Of a stretch of DNA of 64,000 nt, positions 25,822-34,452 are shown piece after piece. Position numbers and translations under genes: made by a program. Source of the stretch: JAUVKT01 sp942491535 (lineage in GTDB: Bacteria > Bacteroidota > Bacteroidia > Bacteroidales > VadinHA17); NCBI GenBank assembly GCA_942491535.1, contig CALOBV010000005.1, positions 186,001-250,000 on the forward strand, written 5' to 3'. Under the pieces are notes generated by a model. It saw only the letters and a list, made by a program, of their open reading frames with translations, was not told the DNA's origin and searched no databases. Each line of letters opens with the position of its first letter. The first letter of the stretch is position 1.

Positions 25822-25934
25822 GATAGTCTGTTATGAGTTGTGAATCAGTTGTGAGTGATGAGTCATTCCCTTCATAAATCAAAAATCGTTAATCGATATT
25901 CGTCAAGGCCTTATGCCTTAAGCCTTATACCCTT

Positions 25935-27758
25935 CTACCCTATTTCCTGCATTTTATGAAGTTTATAATAAACTCCCTTCTTATTCTTTAACAGATCAGC
26001 ATGTTTGCCCATTTCTACGATCCGGCCCTCATCAATAACAACAATATGACTTGCTCTTTGCACTGTTGAGAGTCGATGTGCAATAACTATTGATGTTCTA
26101 TTCTGCATAAGGTAATCAATTGCATCCTGAACTACACGCTCAGATTCAGTATCGAGTGCTGAAGTAGCTTCATCAAGTATCAATATAGGCGGATTTGCCA
26201 GTACGGCCCTGGCAATGCTTATTCTTTGTCTCTGTCCGCCGCTAAGCTTACTTCCTCCTTCACCTACTATATAGTCGAGACCACCGGGTGATTCTTTAAT
26301 AAACTCTTCTGCATTTGCTACTTTTGCAGCCTGCCATATCTCCTCATCGCTAAACTCTCCAACGGCAAATGCTATATTATCTCTGAATGACTCATTAAAA
26401 AGGATAGCCTGTTGATTAACAACACCCATCAGGCTCCTCAAATCTACAACTTTCAGGTCTCTGATATCAATACCATCTATGCTGATCATGCCCTTGTCTA
26501 CATCCATAAACCTGGGAAGAAGATCGACAAGAGTAGATTTGCCTGATCCTGATTTACCAACAATTGCGACCATCTCTCCCTTTCTCACCTTTATTGATAT
26601 CTCCTGTAGAACAGGATCCTTAGCATAGGCAAAACTTACATTATCAAATACTATTTCATTCTCAAATGAACTGATTGATCTTGCATCCTTCTTTTCAATA
26701 ATTTTTTCATCGGCAGAAAGGATTACATCTATCCTGTCGAGTGAGGCATATCCTTTTTGAACATTAAGATATGCCGTAGTTATATTCTTTGCCGGCTGGA
26801 TTAACACTGAAAACACAACCAGAAATACTATAAGTTCATCCGGTGTAATCTCACCTGATCCACCAAGGGCAAGCATCCCTCCAAAATACAAAACAAATAG
26901 AACTACTACTATAGAAAGAAACTCACTTACCGGTGAGGCAAGATATCTCTTTCTAATAACCCGTCTCAGCAACTTTGTAAAACGCTCGTTAGATTTACCG
27001 AACTGACCATTCATCTTATCCTCAGCATTAAATGCCTTAATTATTCTCAAACCTGAGAGTGTTTCCTCAACAACAGACAGGAGTCTGCCAAGGTTTTGCT
27101 GGCTGGCAAAAGATGTTGTCCGCAAACTTTTACCTATCCTACCTATCAGCCATCCGCTTAAGGGTAGTAATACTAAGGCGAAAAGGGTAAGCTTAAAGCT
27201 TGTAGAAGCCAGATATATTACAAATATCAAAACAGTAATGGGATCTCTCATGAGCATTGTCAGCGAACCCATAACCGATATCTGTAATTCCTGTACATCG
27301 TTAGATATCCGTGTAAGTATATCTCCCTTCCTGGCTTCTGTAAAGTATGATAGGGGAAGTCTTAATACCTTTGCGTAAATCTTTCTTCTGATATCCCTTG
27401 TTGATCCGGCGCGCAGATAAGCCAGTGCATTATTGCCGGCAAATACAAAAATGTTTTTTAAGAAACTGGCAATCAAAACAAGAATACAGACTCCAATAAG
27501 CGCACCGGCATCACCAAAGCGTTCTACATACTGATTGATATTATAATATAAAAATGAATTAAACCATTCCTTGTTCAGATCAAAAGAACCAGGTTTAGCA
27601 ACCTCAGGAACCTTATCAAAGAGAATATTCAGGAACGGACCAAAAAGGGCATAGGTAAAAAGGGCAAAAAAAGCAGATAGGATATTGAAAACAATATTCT
27701 GAAAAGCATACCACTTATATGGTAAAATATATGATATCAGGGTTTTAAATCTCTTCAT
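25935..27758 (-). CDS. ABC exporter, MsbA/multidrug type
   Basis: Half-transporter of 607 residues, six membrane segments in the first ~330 residues followed by an ATP-binding domain. Walker A is GKSGSGKST at 401-409, the signature is LSGGQ at 505-509, Walker B is LILDE at 526-530, and the switch histidine is H561. Homologous proteins flip lipid A core (MsbA) or export lipids and drugs; with LpxB in the window an MsbA role is possible but cannot be proven. It starts 9 nt after purB. Its stop TAG begins a GGGTAGAAGGGTATAAGG-type array. Confidence 0.9.
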   Translation of the reverse strand: MKRFKTLISYILPYKWYAFQNIVFNILSAFFALFTYALFGPFLNILFDKVPEVAKPGSFDLNKEWFNSFLYYNINQYVERFGDAGALIGVCILVLIASFLKNIFVFAGNNALAYLRAGSTRDIRRKIYAKVLRLPLSYFTEARKGDILTRISNDVQELQISVMGSLTMLMRDPITVLIFVIYLASTSFKLTLFALVLLPLSGWLIGRIGKSLRTTSFASQQNLGRLLSVVEETLSGLRIIKAFNAEDKMNGQFGKSNERFTKLLRRVIRKRYLASPVSEFLSIVVVLFVLYFGGMLALGGSGEITPDELIVFLVVFSVLIQPAKNITTAYLNVQKGYASLDRIDVILSADEKIIEKKDARSISSFENEIVFDNVSFAYAKDPVLQEISIKVRKGEMVAIVGKSGSGKSTLVDLLPRFMDVDKGMISIDGIDIRDLKVVDLRSLMGVVNQQAILFNESFRDNIAFAVGEFSDEEIWQAAKVANAEEFIKESPGGLDYIVGEGGSKLSGGQRQRISIARAVLANPPILILDEATSALDTESERVVQDAIDYLMQNRTSIVIAHRLSTVQRASHIVVIDEGRIVEMGKHADLLKNKKGVYYKLHKMQEIG

Positions 27759-27767
27759 ATCCCGATC

Positions 27768-29111
27768 TTATAAGCCGGTGTAGTTAAATGGTGTGATCGC
27801 TTTCAATTCAACCTTAACACTATCTGTAATATCAAGACCATCAATAAAGGCGTGTATTATCTCACGCGTAATCTTTTCATTGGTTCTGGTTAAACCCAGG
27901 AGAGCTTCGTAGGGTTTAGGATAACCCTCCCTCCTTAATATTGTCTGTATTGCTTCTGCAACAACAGCCCAGTTATTATCAAGATCAGAATTTATCTTGT
28001 CAGTATTGACAATTAATTTACCCATCCCTTTGATCAGCGATTTTATTGCTATAAAAGTATGGGCAATGGGTACTCCAGTATTTCGTAGTACTGTAGAATC
28101 TGAAAGGTCTCGTTGCAATCTTGAAACAGGAAGCTTTCCTGAAAAATGTCTGAATAAAGAATTGGCAATTCCCAGGTTTCCTTCGGCATTTTCAAAGTCG
28201 ATAGGATTAACCTTGTGAGGCATGGCTGATGATCCTATCTCTCCTTTAACAATCTTCTGCTTAAAATATTCGAACGATATATATGTCCATATATCCTTCG
28301 AGAAATCCAGCAATATTGTGTTTATACGTGCCATACAATCAAACCATGCAGCAAGATTGTCGTAGTGATCTATCTGGGTGGTGGGGTAAGATCTTTCGAG
28401 CCCGAGCGAGTCGTTCAGGAACTTGTCGGCAAACGAATTCCAGTCAATACCCGGATAAGCTACCTTATGAGCATTAAAATTACCCGTAGCACCACCAAAC
28501 TTGGCCGACCAGGGGATGAATTTTAGTTGTTCAAATTGCTTATCAAGCCTGACCGCAAATACTTTCAGCTCTTTGCCAAGCCTGGTTGGTGAAGCCGGCT
28601 GACCATGAGTACGGGCAAGCATTGGGATATCATTCCACTCCTCCGCAAGGGTATCTATTTTGTTTCTTATCTCAAATAAAAGTGGTTCATAAAAATTATT
28701 ATAGAACTCTTTAATTGATAGAGGTGTTGCAGTATTATTTATATCCTGCGAGGTTAGTCCAAAATGAATATACTCTGAATACGATGATAAACCAAGATCA
28801 TTAAATTGCTCTTTGAGATAATACTCAACAGCCTTAACATCATGGTTGGTAACTGATTCTATTTCCTTAATCCGTTCAGCTTTATCAGGTGAAAAATTGT
28901 CGGCAATTGCCCTGATTGCAGAATAATCTGATCTTTTAAAATCCTCCAGTCCGGGAAGTGGCAGCTCACAAAGAGAAATAAAATATTCCAGTTCCGACTT
29001 AAGACGATACTTAATAAGTCCGAATTCAGAAAAATAACCCGATAATTCCTCCGTCTTATTTCGGTATCTTCCGTCAACAGGGGATATAGCACTTAGTTTA
29101 TTCAGATCCAT
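27768..29111 (-). CDS. purB: adenylosuccinate lyase
   Basis: Cleaves SAICAR and adenylosuccinate, releasing fumarate, in purine synthesis. The 447-residue protein is of the long (E. coli-like) type, opening LSAISPVDGRYRNKT. Readable active-site parts are the TSQDINNT block near 120-127, H169 in ARTHGQPASP, and the flexible signature loop GSSAMPHKVNP at 293-303 with the catalytic serine. It heads a minus-strand unit with the ABC exporter and is divergent from mqnA. Confidence 0.96.
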   Translation of the reverse strand: MDLNKLSAISPVDGRYRNKTEELSGYFSEFGLIKYRLKSELEYFISLCELPLPGLEDFKRSDYSAIRAIADNFSPDKAERIKEIESVTNHDVKAVEYYLKEQFNDLGLSSYSEYIHFGLTSQDINNTATPLSIKEFYNNFYEPLLFEIRNKIDTLAEEWNDIPMLARTHGQPASPTRLGKELKVFAVRLDKQFEQLKFIPWSAKFGGATGNFNAHKVAYPGIDWNSFADKFLNDSLGLERSYPTTQIDHYDNLAAWFDCMARINTILLDFSKDIWTYISFEYFKQKIVKGEIGSSAMPHKVNPIDFENAEGNLGIANSLFRHFSGKLPVSRLQRDLSDSTVLRNTGVPIAHTFIAIKSLIKGMGKLIVNTDKINSDLDNNWAVVAEAIQTILRREGYPKPYEALLGLTRTNEKITREIIHAFIDGLDITDSVKVELKAITPFNYTGL

Positions 29112-29228
29112 TATTTTCTAGTTGATTCAATATTTCTGCGAACAGTCGTAAAATTACTACTTTAAGAGGGGAAAAAAAACTGAAATTTCGTAATTTCGGG
29201 CATTTACGAAGCGAATAGACAGAAGCAG

Positions 29229-30005
29229 ATGGATAAACTCAGAATTTCAGCCATAAGGTATGCAAATACTTTCCCGCTTAACTACGGACTTAGACAATCT
29301 GGCATTGAAGAGGTGGCAACTATAGAAATTGATCATCCAGCCGAGTGTGCCAGGAAACTTAAGGAAGGGAAGGCAGATATCGGACTGGTACCGGTAGCAG
29401 AAATAGTGAACATCAAAGATGCAAGGATAATTAGTGATTACTGCATAGGAACCAATAGCCCTGTAAGAACGGTTTTAATGGTAAGCAACACTCCTCTTAA
29501 GCAAATAGATACAATATACCTGGATTACCGCTCGCGCAGTTCAGTTGCCCTGGCCAGAATACTTGCAAGGGAGTACTGGAAAAAAGAATTCGTATGGAAA
29601 GACACCAGCGAAGATTTTAACTTCTCAGACATTCCGAAAGGGTCGGGACTTGTTATTATTGGCGATCAGTGTTTTGATCTTGAAGATGAGTATAAATACA
29701 GGATAGATCTTTCTTCCGAGTGGAAAGGACTTACCGGTCTGCCCTTCGTGTTTGCATGCTGGGTTTCTAACCGAAAATTAGATGATAAGTTTATTAAACG
29801 CTTTAATGATGCTCTTAAGTTCGGGATAGAAAACATCGACGATGCAATACTTAAATATAAAAGCTTTAGCTCAATGCCAACAGACATATTAAAGAAATAT
29901 CTGACAATTAATATTGATTACAGGCTGGATGATAAAAAAAAGCTGGCGATGGAGACTTTTATTGGCTATATTGAGGAGGCTAAGGGAGAGGGAGTAAGGG
30001 AGTGA
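29229..30005 (+). CDS. mqnA: chorismate dehydratase, futalosine pathway
   Basis: Converts chorismate to 3-enolpyruvylbenzoate, the first step of menaquinone synthesis by the futalosine route. The 258-residue protein has a periplasmic-binding-protein-like fold of the MqnA/MqnD group. The N-terminal strand RISAIRYANTFPLNYGL matches the MqnA pattern, followed by KLKEGKADIGLVPVAEI and, later, TGLPFVFACWVS. MqnD is excluded with moderate confidence by this N-terminus. A UbiA-type prenyltransferase at 48650, likely MqnP, fits the same pathway. The last codons and stop merge into the G-rich array that follows. Confidence 0.88.
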   Translation: MDKLRISAIRYANTFPLNYGLRQSGIEEVATIEIDHPAECARKLKEGKADIGLVPVAEIVNIKDARIISDYCIGTNSPVRTVLMVSNTPLKQIDTIYLDYRSRSSVALARILAREYWKKEFVWKDTSEDFNFSDIPKGSGLVIIGDQCFDLEDEYKYRIDLSSEWKGLTGLPFVFACWVSNRKLDDKFIKRFNDALKFGIENIDDAILKYKSFSSMPTDILKKYLTINIDYRLDDKKKLAMETFIGYIEEAKGEGVRE

Positions 30006-30154
30006 GGGAGTGTTGGGGTGTTGGAGTGTTGGGTGTTGGGTGTTGGGTGTTGGGTGTTGGGTGTTGGGTGTTGGGGGGGTGTTGGGTGTTGGGTGTTGGG
30101 GTGTTTGGGGTGTTGGGGTGTTGGGGTGTTGGGGTGTTGGGGTGTTGGGGTGTT
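29995..30154. repeat. G-rich heptamer array (TGTTGGG)
   Basis: About twenty tandem copies of TGTTGGG or TGTTGGGG with G-runs of three to seven on the plus strand. Regular G-runs separated by four bases have clear G-quadruplex potential. The array starts in the last codons of mqnA and ends 37 nt before the next ATG. Confidence 0.92.
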
Positions 30155-30190
30155 ACAGTCCAGTATTATTGGAAATAAAAAACTAAGAAG

Positions 30191-31594
30191 ATGAAAAAGA
30201 TACTTACCGTATTTATTCTATTATGAACAGTATTGGCCTTAGGTAAGGCGCAGGATACAAATAAGGTGCTTATTTACAAGTATGATATAAAGAAGGCAAT
30301 TGCTGCTCCAATATGGAGAACAACGAAGATTAGTCTTGAAGAAGCAAGTAAAGAAGGGGCTGATTTTGTGCTAATACATATGAATACATATGGTGGACAG
30401 GTAGATATGGCTGATTCAATACGTACAGCAATATTAAATTATCCTGTTCCTGTACTGGTATTCATCGATAACCAGGCCATATCGGCAGGCGCACTTATTT
30501 CAATTGCATGTGATAGCATTTATATGAGACCGGGTGGAAATATCGGGGCCGCAACAGTAGTCAACCAGACAGGTGAGCAGGTGCCGGATAAGTACCAGTC
30601 GTTTATGAGGGGGATGATGAGATCAACCTCTGAGGCTCATGGTAAGGTGCCGGTAGTTGAAGATGGAGATACTACCTGGGTATGGCACAGAGATCCGGAC
30701 ATAGCTCAATCCATGGTAGATCCAAAAGTATATGTTGAAGGAGTAAGTGACACGGGTAGCGTATTAACCCTCACAACACTTGAAGCTATTGAGTTCGGGT
30801 TTTGCGAGGGTGAAGCAAATTCTATTGAGGAGGTACTCAGACTGGCTGGTATAGAAAACTATGATATCAAAGAATTTAAACCCAGTGGCATAGAAAGAAT
30901 CATCCAATTATTCATTAACCCTATAGTATCCGGATTGCTAATAATGATTGTAATTGGAGGAATATATTTTGAACTTCAGTCTCCGGGAATTGGCTTTCCC
31001 CTGATTGCAGCAGTTTTTGCCGCCATATTATATTTTGCACCTCTCTACCTCGAAGGCATTGCAGAAAACTGGCAGGTACTCGTATTTATTGCCGGTATTG
31101 TGCTGGTGGCAATCGAGATATTTGCCATACCCGGATTTGGGGTAACCGGGATTCTGGGTATTTCCGGAATTATTGCTGGTCTGACGTTTGGCATGATAGA
31201 CAAAATAAATTTCAAATTCGGACCCGCTCCCGAAGGAGGTAATACTGTGATTGCTGCATTTGCTATAGTATTTATTTCGATGCTTACCGCATTTATATTA
31301 TCAATATGGGGAAGCAAAAAACTACTTACTTCAAACAGGCTTCTTGGTCGCTTTGCATTACAAAAAGTACAGGAAGCTGATGAAGGATATGTTAGTGTTG
31401 ATGTTAAAAAACAAAAATCAGTTATTGGGAAAACAGGACTTGCACATACTGTACTTCGTCCGTCAGGTAAAGTAATGATAGACAATGAAATATATGATGC
31501 CAAATCTGAGGTTGCCTATATAGATAAAGGTGATAAGATTATAGTTAAAAGAGAAGAATCGGGACAGCTATATGTTCTTAAATCAGAAGAATAA
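30191..31594 (+). pseudogene. NfeD-family membrane serine protease with nonsense codon in the signal peptide
   Basis: Membrane-bound ClpP-class protease of the NfeD/1510-N type, thought to act with stomatin-like proteins in membrane quality control. From the ATG at 30191 the frame reads MKKILTVFILL, then TGA (30224-30226), then TVLALGKAQD and an intact remainder. Without the TGA this is an ideal signal peptide. From the next possible start, TTG at 30233, 453 residues remain, with the nucleophile region SAGALIS (S84), likely catalytic K119, four to five membrane helices (about 216-340) and a C-terminal NfeD OB-fold. TTA to TGA is one base change that would fit the hydrophobic core. Recent null mutation, sequence error, or use of an alternative start without a signal peptide are the options. 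Confidence 0.8.
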
Positions 31595-32046
31595 TGGAAG
31601 GATTCGGCACCAGAGACTACACCAGAGAAGATTATAATGCTGTTCAGAATATATGGCTTCAGACAGGGATGGGTGGTGCAGAAAGAGGGGATGATGCAGA
31701 CACCATTGATGAAAGCTTTAAATTAGGCGGGCGCATGATCCTTCTGACTGATGAAAGTACAGGAGAAATAATAGGTAGTTCGTGGATGACTTTCGACGGG
31801 AGGAGAATTCATCTGCATCACTTTGGAATACTTCCATACTTCCAGGGGAAAGGGCTTTCAAAAATATTACTTCAGGCCTCACTAAAACATGTAAAAGAAA
31901 AAGGCTGCCAGGTGAAGCTGGAAGTTCATAACACTAATATTAAAGCGATTAATCTCTATTCAAAGAATGGCTTTGATTATCTTGGAGATTATGATGTATA
32001 TATTATCCGGGATCTGGATAAGATTGGGGAACAGGATAAAAGATAA
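31594..32046 (+). CDS. GNAT-family N-acetyltransferase
   Basis: A 150-residue single-domain acetyltransferase. The acetyl-CoA motif A is visible as HHFGILPYFQGKGLSKILLQ, followed by motif B with NTNIKAINLYSKNGF. The acceptor substrate is unknown. Its ATG shares one base with the TAA stop of the NfeD-family gene (TAATG), a translationally coupled arrangement. The last codons GAT AAA AGA TAA are the first unit of an AAAAGATA array that runs on for about 40 nt. Confidence 0.87.
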   Translation: MEGFGTRDYTREDYNAVQNIWLQTGMGGAERGDDADTIDESFKLGGRMILLTDESTGEIIGSSWMTFDGRRIHLHHFGILPYFQGKGLSKILLQASLKHVKEKGCQVKLEVHNTNIKAINLYSKNGFDYLGDYDVYIIRDLDKIGEQDKR

Positions 32047-32216
32047 AAGATAAAAGTAAAAAGATAAAAGAGGGCCGAGCGTTAAGAAGGTTGCCAGTGG
32101 CAAGCTTTAGCGAGGAGCCAGGATGAGCAGAGGAAACGGAAACAGGAAACAGGAAACAGGAAACCGGAAAGTAAAAAGTTTTTAGGTACCCCGGACCTCG
32201 CACCACGTACCCCGCA
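32036..32216. repeat. mixed low-complexity arrays
   Basis: GATAAAA words (32036-32072), then a CAGTGGCAAGC stretch, then AAACAGG/AAACCGG words (32127-32170), then CGTACCCC words (32186-32216). There is no open frame of interest. Confidence 0.7.
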
Positions 32217-32249
32217 TCCTTTACCCCTTAGCACGAACCCATAAATTAC

Positions 32250-32280
32250 TTGTAGCTCCTAACTAGTTTTATTATCTTTG
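32250..32280 (+). promoter_or_regulatory. promoter for the small HTH gene
   Basis: TATCTTTG (32273-32280) matches TAnnTTTG, with TTG at 32250-32252 twenty bases upstream as a partial -33. It lies 37 nt before the ATG at 32318. Confidence 0.55.
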
Positions 32281-32317
32281 AAGTGGTAGAATTTTTTATA
32301 AAGAAAAGTAGAAGGGT

Positions 32318-32563
32318 ATGACGCGTACAATAACTTTCAATAAACTGAGAGAAATTAAAGATCAGCTCCCAACAGGAGGGGTAAAAAAAATAGCATCTGA
32401 GCTAGATTTAAGCGAAGATACAGTAAGAAACTACTTTGGCGGGTGGAATTATGACAGGGGCGAAAGTGCAGGAATTAATATAGAGCAGGGTCCTGACGGT
32501 GGTATTGTTACACTTAACGACACAACAATCCTGGATATGGCCGAGAAAATGATAGGTTCCTGA
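32318..32563 (+). CDS. small helix-turn-helix DNA-binding protein
   Basis: An 81-residue protein with a predicted helix-turn-helix in residues 20-42, GGVKKIASELDLSEDTVRNYFGG, in which the second helix resembles recognition helices of small regulators. A C-terminal segment is acidic. I recall similar short proteins as conserved unknowns in Bacteroidota. It is monocistronic with its own promoter. The T-rich stretch after the stop may end transcription, but I see no good stem. Role as a regulator or nucleoid-associated protein is an inference. Confidence 0.72.
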   Translation: MTRTITFNKLREIKDQLPTGGVKKIASELDLSEDTVRNYFGGWNYDRGESAGINIEQGPDGGIVTLNDTTILDMAEKMIGS

Positions 32564-32667
32564 GACACCTGTTGTTTTCTTTTTTTTCTATGCTGTATAA
32601 GTATATAGTATCCCTCTTTGATACATCAATTTTTTTGTAATTTTCCGAAAACTTAATTCATTTTGCT

Positions 32668-34452
32668 ATGAGAAGAATAATCTTCCTCCTATGCGTTTTA
32701 GCTATTATTATTGCAGGTTGTTCGGGCAATAAAGAGGTAAATATCGAACTTAAATACGATCAGAACATTAGTCTTGAGTATGACGAAGTAATAGATGCAT
32801 ACCAGCAGCTTGCCGATGCCTATGGTGAAGCCAGTCTTAGCGTAATAGGACGAACAGATATTGGTAAACCACTTCACCTGTTTATGATGTCTAAAGATGG
32901 TGATTTTGATCCGGCATCAATCAGAAAAAAAGGAAGGACAATTGTATTTATCAATAATGGTATTCATCCTGGAGAACCAGAAGGGATTGATGCCAGCATT
33001 CAATTCTCATGGGATCTTCTGGCCGGCAAAAATGATCTCAAAAAATATCTGGATAATACGGTTATAGCAATTATTCCTGTTTATAATATCGGTGGAGCAC
33101 TCGACAGAAGTAAGTATTACAGGATGAACCAGGATGGACCGATCTATAAGGGAAGGAGAAGAAATGCAAAGAATATGGACCTTAATCGCGATTTTGCCAA
33201 GCAGGAGACTAAAAATGCACAGGCTTTTGCAAATATATTCACATATCTGAATCCAGATGTTTTTCTAGACACTCACACCACCAATGGCTCAGATCATCAG
33301 TACACAATAACCCTGATAGCAACGCTCCACAGCAAGCTCGAAGGAGAAATGGGACCCTTCTTTAAAGAAACCATGCTCCCTGCTCTCTATAAAGGGATGG
33401 AAGAAAACTCCGAATATGGTATGATACCTTATGTTGCAACAATGGGCTTTGGAGATATTAAGAACGGCATAGTAAGCTATAATGACCATCCCTATTATTC
33501 AACCGGGTATACTGCACTATTTAATTGCTACTCCTTTATGACTGAAAACCTGGTATATAAGTACTTCCCCGACCGGGTGAGGTCTGTAGTTGATTTTCTT
33601 ACCCAGCTTGTAAAATTTACCAGCGAAAACAATGAGGAGGTAAGAAGAACAAAAAATGAAGCTGACGAGATTGTTAAGAATAAGGAGCAGTTTCATCTTG
33701 CATGGAAACTGGATACAGATAATAAAGAAAAACTGAATTTCAAGGGATATGAGTATGTAAGGGATGATGAGATTAGTTCAACCAGGGGAAGGAGATCGGG
33801 CCATTACGACCATAACAGTCCATGGGAGGATACTATACCATTTTATACCAAATACGACCCTGCCCTGTCAGTCAGTAAGCCATATGCATACATTATTCCG
33901 CAGGCATGGGAAGAAATTATAGATAAGTTTAACGATAATGGTATTGAGTCATTCAGGCTTTCTGAAGATATTAATATAGAGGTTGAATGCTATTATATAG
34001 ATAATGTAAATGCTTCTACAAGAGCAACCCAGGGACATAAAATCAATAATGATGTGGAAGTGCACACCACCATGCAGAATATGCAATATTATATAGGCGA
34101 CTATGTCGTAATTGTTAACCAGCATGCAAATAAATATATTGTAGAGATGCTCGAACCACATGCACCAAATTCTTTCTTTGCCTGGAACTATTTTGATTCT
34201 GTATTAGAATCACATGATTTTTACTCAGTTTGGGGCTTTGAAAGTCATTTATACGAATTGCTTGATGAAGATGCAGAGTTAAAATCTCTCCTGGAGGCTA
34301 AAAAAGAAGGTAATCCAGAATTTGCAGCAGATCCCATTGCCCAATTGCAATTCCTTTATGAAAACACAAATGTTTCTGAGATAGAAAAATGGAATAGATT
34401 ATATCCGGTAACACGACTGCCTAAAGAGGTAGATTTGCCAATAAATGAGTAA
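32668..34452 (+). CDS. M14-family zinc carboxypeptidase lipoprotein
   Basis: A 594-residue lipoprotein metallopeptidase. The signal peptide ends in a lipobox, IIAGC, with C18 to be lipidated, so it is anchored in the envelope. The M14 domain has zinc ligands H100 and E103 in HPGEPEG and H203 in DTHTTNG, and the arginine in LNRDF (R173) for substrate carboxylate. The C-terminal half (about 340-594) is less familiar. Expected activity is release of C-terminal residues from peptides, fitting a peptide-using lifestyle. The last eight nucleotides overlap the start of the decarboxylase gene (ATGAGTAA), so the two are translationally coupled. Confidence 0.88.
   Translation: MRRIIFLLCVLAIIIAGCSGNKEVNIELKYDQNISLEYDEVIDAYQQLADAYGEASLSVIGRTDIGKPLHLFMMSKDGDFDPASIRKKGRTIVFINNGIHPGEPEGIDASIQFSWDLLAGKNDLKKYLDNTVIAIIPVYNIGGALDRSKYYRMNQDGPIYKGRRRNAKNMDLNRDFAKQETKNAQAFANIFTYLNPDVFLDTHTTNGSDHQYTITLIATLHSKLEGEMGPFFKETMLPALYKGMEENSEYGMIPYVATMGFGDIKNGIVSYNDHPYYSTGYTALFNCYSFMTENLVYKYFPDRVRSVVDFLTQLVKFTSENNEEVRRTKNEADEIVKNKEQFHLAWKLDTDNKEKLNFKGYEYVRDDEISSTRGRRSGHYDHNSPWEDTIPFYTKYDPALSVSKPYAYIIPQAWEEIIDKFNDNGIESFRLSEDINIEVECYYIDNVNASTRATQGHKINNDVEVHTTMQNMQYYIGDYVVIVNQHANKYIVEMLEPHAPNSFFAWNYFDSVLESHDFYSVWGFESHLYELLDEDAELKSLLEAKKEGNPEFAADPIAQLQFLYENTNVSEIEKWNRLYPVTRLPKEVDLPINE

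Noticed and set aside
30224..30226. TGA in the NfeD-family gene as a selenocysteine codon
   Set aside because: It falls in a hydrophobic signal-peptide core where a selenocysteine has no role, and no SECIS-like stem-loop was seen just after it.
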